From contig NJFT01000362.1 of NCBI GenBank assembly GCA_002221725.1, positions 1 to 23,843 on the forward strand: DNA of 23,843 nucleotides, in the 5' to 3' direction. Shown here piece by piece: positions 20,795 to 23,843 of this stretch. Numbering within the stretch: the stretch's first letter is position 1; each line of letters starts with the position of its first letter. The notes below the pieces were generated by a model. It worked only from the letters and a program-made list of their open reading frames with translations. It made no database searches and was not told where the DNA came from. This DNA is from Scedosporium boydii. Lineage: Eukaryota; Ascomycota; Sordariomycetes; Microascales; Microascaceae. Position numbers and translations under genes: made by a program.

Positions 20795-22336
20795 ATGGAG
20801 CCGTTGGTCTTCGACACGAGTGGCAACATGCCAACTGATATGAGTGATACCATGACGATAACGATGGATAAGAGTTCGATTATACCGGGAAGTTTCCCCA
20901 TGGAGCCTCGTCCGGATTCGCCTTTGAACCTCAGCTTCTGGTCCTTGCTCTCCGACGACTCGGCGCCCGAGCTGGTGGTGGACGACCAGACCGAGTCGGT
21001 CTCTTCCCTGGACGACGACTACCAATACCAAACGTCCACGGCCGAGCTATGGGATTCCTTCTGGTCCGGTCAAATTCGTTTCCCCGATGAAGAGGACTAC
21101 CTAGAGGAGGAGCGGCAACAACAACAACAGCAACAACAAGCAGAGCAGAACCGCCACAACGATGCGGCATCCCGCTGCAGCACCCGAGACGACGACGAGA
21201 CCATTACTTTCCCTCTCCGAGGACGACAGTCTACTACTCCCATCCCCCGCTCCCCACGCCCGTCTAGGATCCCTTCCAAGGAGGACACCAAGGCAGACAC
21301 CATCCGATTCTGGAGAGAAGGCCAACAGCCATGGGACATCCAGGACGACCTCCACCACCAAGAACAGGACCGGCCCTCGACTTCCTGTCTAAGATCCGCC
21401 AACGCCGGCTACTCTCTCTTCCCACGACCTCTCGAGATCCCGCAAAGGGTAACCTCCCTCTTCCCCTCCCCCCCAACAGGCCGTGTGGTATCCAAGGGCG
21501 CCCCGATCAGGAATTCCGCTTCGGTCTCAACCCTTCATACAAGCCCACCTGAATTCAGAGTATCTCCTCCCACTTCACCTAATAACACCGCCGCCACCGG
21601 CCGCAAGAAGTCCCATGGGCGAAAGACGGCTCCAGAACCCCTCCCGTTCAAGCATACGCTACAGGACCGGCCTGCCACTTCTTACCACGGGCCAACGACC
21701 AGGCCATCCATCGACCTCGACCACTCCCTGTCGCCCAAGTCCAAATCCAAATCCAAGTCTAGATCCAGGCCACCCCCACTCCCGACCAGGGCCACGCAGC
21801 ACATCCCCACGAGTCCCACGATCGCCACTAGCACTAGTTCCTCTACGGCGTCTTCTTATTACTGTAATTCTTCAGCCACCTCGTCCACCACCGTCTCGCC
21901 CACCGCGTCGGCGTGCAACCTCCCCTCGTGGCTCAACAGGCCTCTCCCTCCCATCCCGACTTTTTACCAGCAAGATTCTCAACCGAGTTCCTTCTTCGAG
22001 GACTCGGACGACGAGGAAGACCAACCCCCGCCGCGCATGGCTACGCGGTTCAACATCGTCTGGAAACTACCCGGTCATCACGGTCACAAGCGCACGAACG
22101 CGACCAGCGAGAAGCGCCATACCAAGGGCAGCGAGATGGCCGCCGAGCATCTCAAGAGGGCTAGGGCTAGCCTCGAAAGAGACGCTCCCGCGGCGGCGGC
22201 GACCGTCGCTGCCCCCGGCACTGCCGAGTCTACTCCGACAGCTACTCCTACCCCTGCACCTACCCCCGAAGCTAAAGGTCACCACAGGATGAGAGATATG
22301 TGGGCTCGCTTGTTCAGGGTGAGCCGGCCCTGGTGA
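20795..22336 (+). CDS. Ser/Pro-rich, largely disordered protein of unknown function
   Basis: One exon, 513 residues; the start has AAACCATGG context and no ATG in the preceding 145 bases. I do not recognise a catalytic domain. The order seen is: an acidic N-terminal part with two aromatic clusters, LSFWSLLSDDSAPELVVDD (46-64) and AELWDSFW (83-90); a run of eight Gln (108-115); a Ser/Pro/Arg-rich central region with many SP/TP sites, YSLFPRP (206-212) and SLFPSPP (221-227); a KSKSKSKSRSR basic repeat (315-325) followed by PPPLP; a Ser/Thr stretch (343-372); WLNRPLPPIPTF (379-390); an acidic EDSDDEED patch; and a helical basic/Ala-rich C-terminus ending in MWARLFRVSRPW. Proline motifs could bind SH3 or WW domains. 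There is no signal peptide or membrane segment. Its role is unknown; a scaffold or regulator is only a guess. Confidence 0.85.
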   Translation: MEPLVFDTSGNMPTDMSDTMTITMDKSSIIPGSFPMEPRPDSPLNLSFWSLLSDDSAPELVVDDQTESVSSLDDDYQYQTSTAELWDSFWSGQIRFPDEEDYLEEERQQQQQQQQAEQNRHNDAASRCSTRDDDETITFPLRGRQSTTPIPRSPRPSRIPSKEDTKADTIRFWREGQQPWDIQDDLHHQEQDRPSTSCLRSANAGYSLFPRPLEIPQRVTSLFPSPPTGRVVSKGAPIRNSASVSTLHTSPPEFRVSPPTSPNNTAATGRKKSHGRKTAPEPLPFKHTLQDRPATSYHGPTTRPSIDLDHSLSPKSKSKSKSRSRPPPLPTRATQHIPTSPTIATSTSSSTASSYYCNSSATSSTTVSPTASACNLPSWLNRPLPPIPTFYQQDSQPSSFFEDSDDEEDQPPPRMATRFNIVWKLPGHHGHKRTNATSEKRHTKGSEMAAEHLKRARASLERDAPAAAATVAAPGTAESTPTATPTPAPTPEAKGHHRMRDMWARLFRVSRPW

Positions 22337-22958
22337 AGAAAGAACAAGGTGTTTTTTTTCTCTCACTGGGCGGGACCCCGGGGATCAACGCCTCCTCTAC
22401 GCCTTAAACTACTGCATGACAGTGGGGGGGGAGATGATGGATCGTATCCATCGAGTTGCAATGCGCAAAAGAGAGAGAAAAAGCCACAGCTCAGACTTTT
22501 CTCAGCGCTGCACAGATCAAGCAAGCAATTGCAGAAAAAAAAAAATGCCATTCAATTGGAACTCGAAAAATACGAACACCACAGTGGTTCAGCGTGTGGG
22601 GGCAACCCGCCTGTCTGCAGGATTTTGCGCTTTTTTATTTTGCTGCTTGGCAGCAAATCCCACAATGCACCACCTCGAGCTTTGACCATTCAGGCTTTGG
22701 CGGTACCTGCTGCCCCTGCAGCCCAGCAGCGCCTCACTGTCGGTCGGTTGATTCCTTCGCTGTCGATCATTGACGACATTTTATTATTATTTTCTTTTGT
22801 CATTTTTTATTTTGTCCTTTTATGCTTGGGTTATACGGTGTCCTGGGTTCTTGGGAAAAGGCTACAGTGTTTGAAAAGCACACAAAGAAGCAGAACGCGA
22901 ACGAAGAAGAGGGAAGACTCGGCTAAGGTACCGACCAAGAATGATGATGAGCTCTAAC

Positions 22959-22980
22959 GTGTGTGCGTGTGTGTGTGTGT
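22959..22980 (+). repeat. GT dinucleotide microsatellite
   Basis: About eleven GT units with one GC interruption at 22965-22966. Confidence 0.85.
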
Positions 22981-23657
22981 ACCTTGACGACGGTGGGATC
23001 TTGATATTGATAAACGGGGTACGAAGCACAGCAAACTGGGACGGACCAGGACATCGGGAAACATTTTTTGTTCCATTTGATTTTTTTTTTTTTTATCTTT
23101 ACACTTTAGACGGCACGCGGCTACCAACCAGATTATGGAGTTGAATCCAATTGAGAAGAGGGAACGCGAGGACCCTCGCTGTTGTTGACGATGAGCGGAG
23201 ACTTGAACGGGATACTCGGATGGGAGCAATTTAATCCGGTCACTCGTTTCTATTTTTTTTTCACCACATTCGCTTAGAGATCAACATGTATCTTCGATAT
23301 TTTTAAGAAAAATAAAAATAAAGAAAATTCAAAACATTCTTTTTGTTCCGTGATAAAAAAGAACATGCCACTTTTCTTTCCGCCTTCCGAGTGTTTTTCG
23401 GGAGTGTAACTTCGGCAAAGGAACTGGGAGGCATCAAGGATCAAGGCAAGGAAAGGCGAGGAAAGGCACGGCTGTGTACTTTTCCGCCCTCTCCTCCCTT
23501 CGAACTCCATTGATCTTCATCTCTCTACATAAACTTATGATGCGGAACTTCGCACCTCGGAGTAGCATCTGATATCATTGCGTAGTAATAGCATCCTGGC
23601 TGTTCTGATTTGATCAGTCGCTCTCGGCACTGCTTGGTGAGCGTTCCACTTCACTGG

Positions 23658-23680
23658 CACCCACCCACCCACCCATCCAT
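23658..23680 (+). repeat. CACC/CATC tetranucleotide repeat
   Basis: Consecutive CACC units pass into CATC units over about 23 bases. The change from C to T within the unit looks like an ageing microsatellite. Confidence 0.75.
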
Positions 23681-23809
23681 CCGCACCTGCTAGTGTCGTG
23701 TCCACTCTGCTACGAAGGAGCCTGTAGGCTTGATGTTTGTCTTCCCCGCCTGGCCAGCAAGTCAAGCGTGAGATGCCTTGGCCTGGCCAGTGCTTTTGCT
23801 CAACCTCTT

Positions 23810-23812
<3 letters not shown>

Positions 23813-23841
<29 letters not shown>
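23813..23841 (+). repeat. Poly(T) run, 29 bases
   Basis: Twenty-nine T residues lie two bases from the window end. It may be a genuine homopolymer or the edge of an assembly gap; the exact length is unreliable in most sequencing data. Confidence 0.8.
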
Positions 23842-23843
23842 GT

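Larger units (their letters stand above)
22337..23843. other. Terminal spacer, no supported gene
   Basis: This 1.5 kb follows the last gene and probably begins with its 3' untranslated region. A 202-codon open frame from 22349 has no ATG and is not supported. It contains a GT microsatellite, a CCCA repeat, TACGAAGCA at 23020-23028, the 16-base element ACTTCGCACCTCGGAG at 23547-23562, and a terminal T run. Confidence 0.6.

Noticed and set aside
21483..22292. 269-codon frame overlapping the Ser/Pro-rich gene in another frame
   Set aside because: Its Arg/Pro/Ser-rich composition is what a frame-shifted reading of the GC-rich main frame gives; it has no independent start context or domains.
22349..22957. 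202-codon frame after the last gene with a hydrophobic segment
   Set aside because: It begins with GTG, has no internal Met, and runs through poly(T) and poly(A) tracts that produce Phe and Lys runs.
1..23843. tRNA, rRNA and CRISPR elements
   Set aside because: I looked for T-arm GGTTCRANNCC patterns, ribosomal cores and regularly spaced repeats and saw none; the TACTTCGTA copies are irregularly spaced. A tRNAscan or Infernal run would settle the RNA genes.

Overview
The window looks like nuclear DNA from a filamentous ascomycete (Pezizomycotina; Sordariomycetes is a guess). The introns are short (45 to 87 bases), with GT donors and CTAAC/CTAAY-like branch points close to the acceptor. Start codons lie in CACCATGG-like contexts. 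The content is fungal: Vms1, a stand-alone SAICAR synthetase, a SAT4-type fungal rhodopsin-domain membrane protein, and two low-complexity proteins of a kind common in moulds. There are no operons, Shine-Dalgarno sites or CRISPR arrays, and I recognised no tRNA or rRNA gene.

Layout. 1-1552 is non-coding or unassigned, with one doubtful small ORF. 1553-3613 (minus, three exons) encodes Vms1/ANKZF1, the ribosome-quality-control peptidyl-tRNA hydrolase. A divergent promoter of about 970 bases separates it from ADE1 (4583-5515, plus, one exon). After a convergent spacer, 6600 to about 8932 (minus) encodes a Gln-rich coiled-coil protein whose start codon I could not place. A gene-poor stretch of about 5 kb follows. 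14422-15860 (plus, five exons, 393 residues) is the rhodopsin-domain protein, preceded by a 28-codon upstream ORF whose stop overlaps the main start. A second gene-poor stretch of about 4.9 kb leads to 20795-22336 (plus, one exon), a 513-residue Ser/Pro-rich, probably disordered protein. The remainder to 23843 is spacer with simple repeats and ends almost at a 29-T run.

The genes do not form an obvious pathway. Vms1 and ADE1 are housekeeping neighbours sharing a promoter. The rhodopsin-domain gene is an isolated accessory-type gene, with no secondary-metabolism enzymes beside it.

The most unusual signal is not a gene. A 9-base motif, TACTTCGTA (TACGAAGTA on the other strand), occurs ten times exactly, always outside the coding exons. 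Seven of the ten copies fall between 18567 and 20505, upstream of the last gene. Close variants (TACTCCGTA, TACCTCGTA, TACTTTGTA, TACATCGTA) lie among them. About 0.2 exact copies would be expected by chance in a window of this size.
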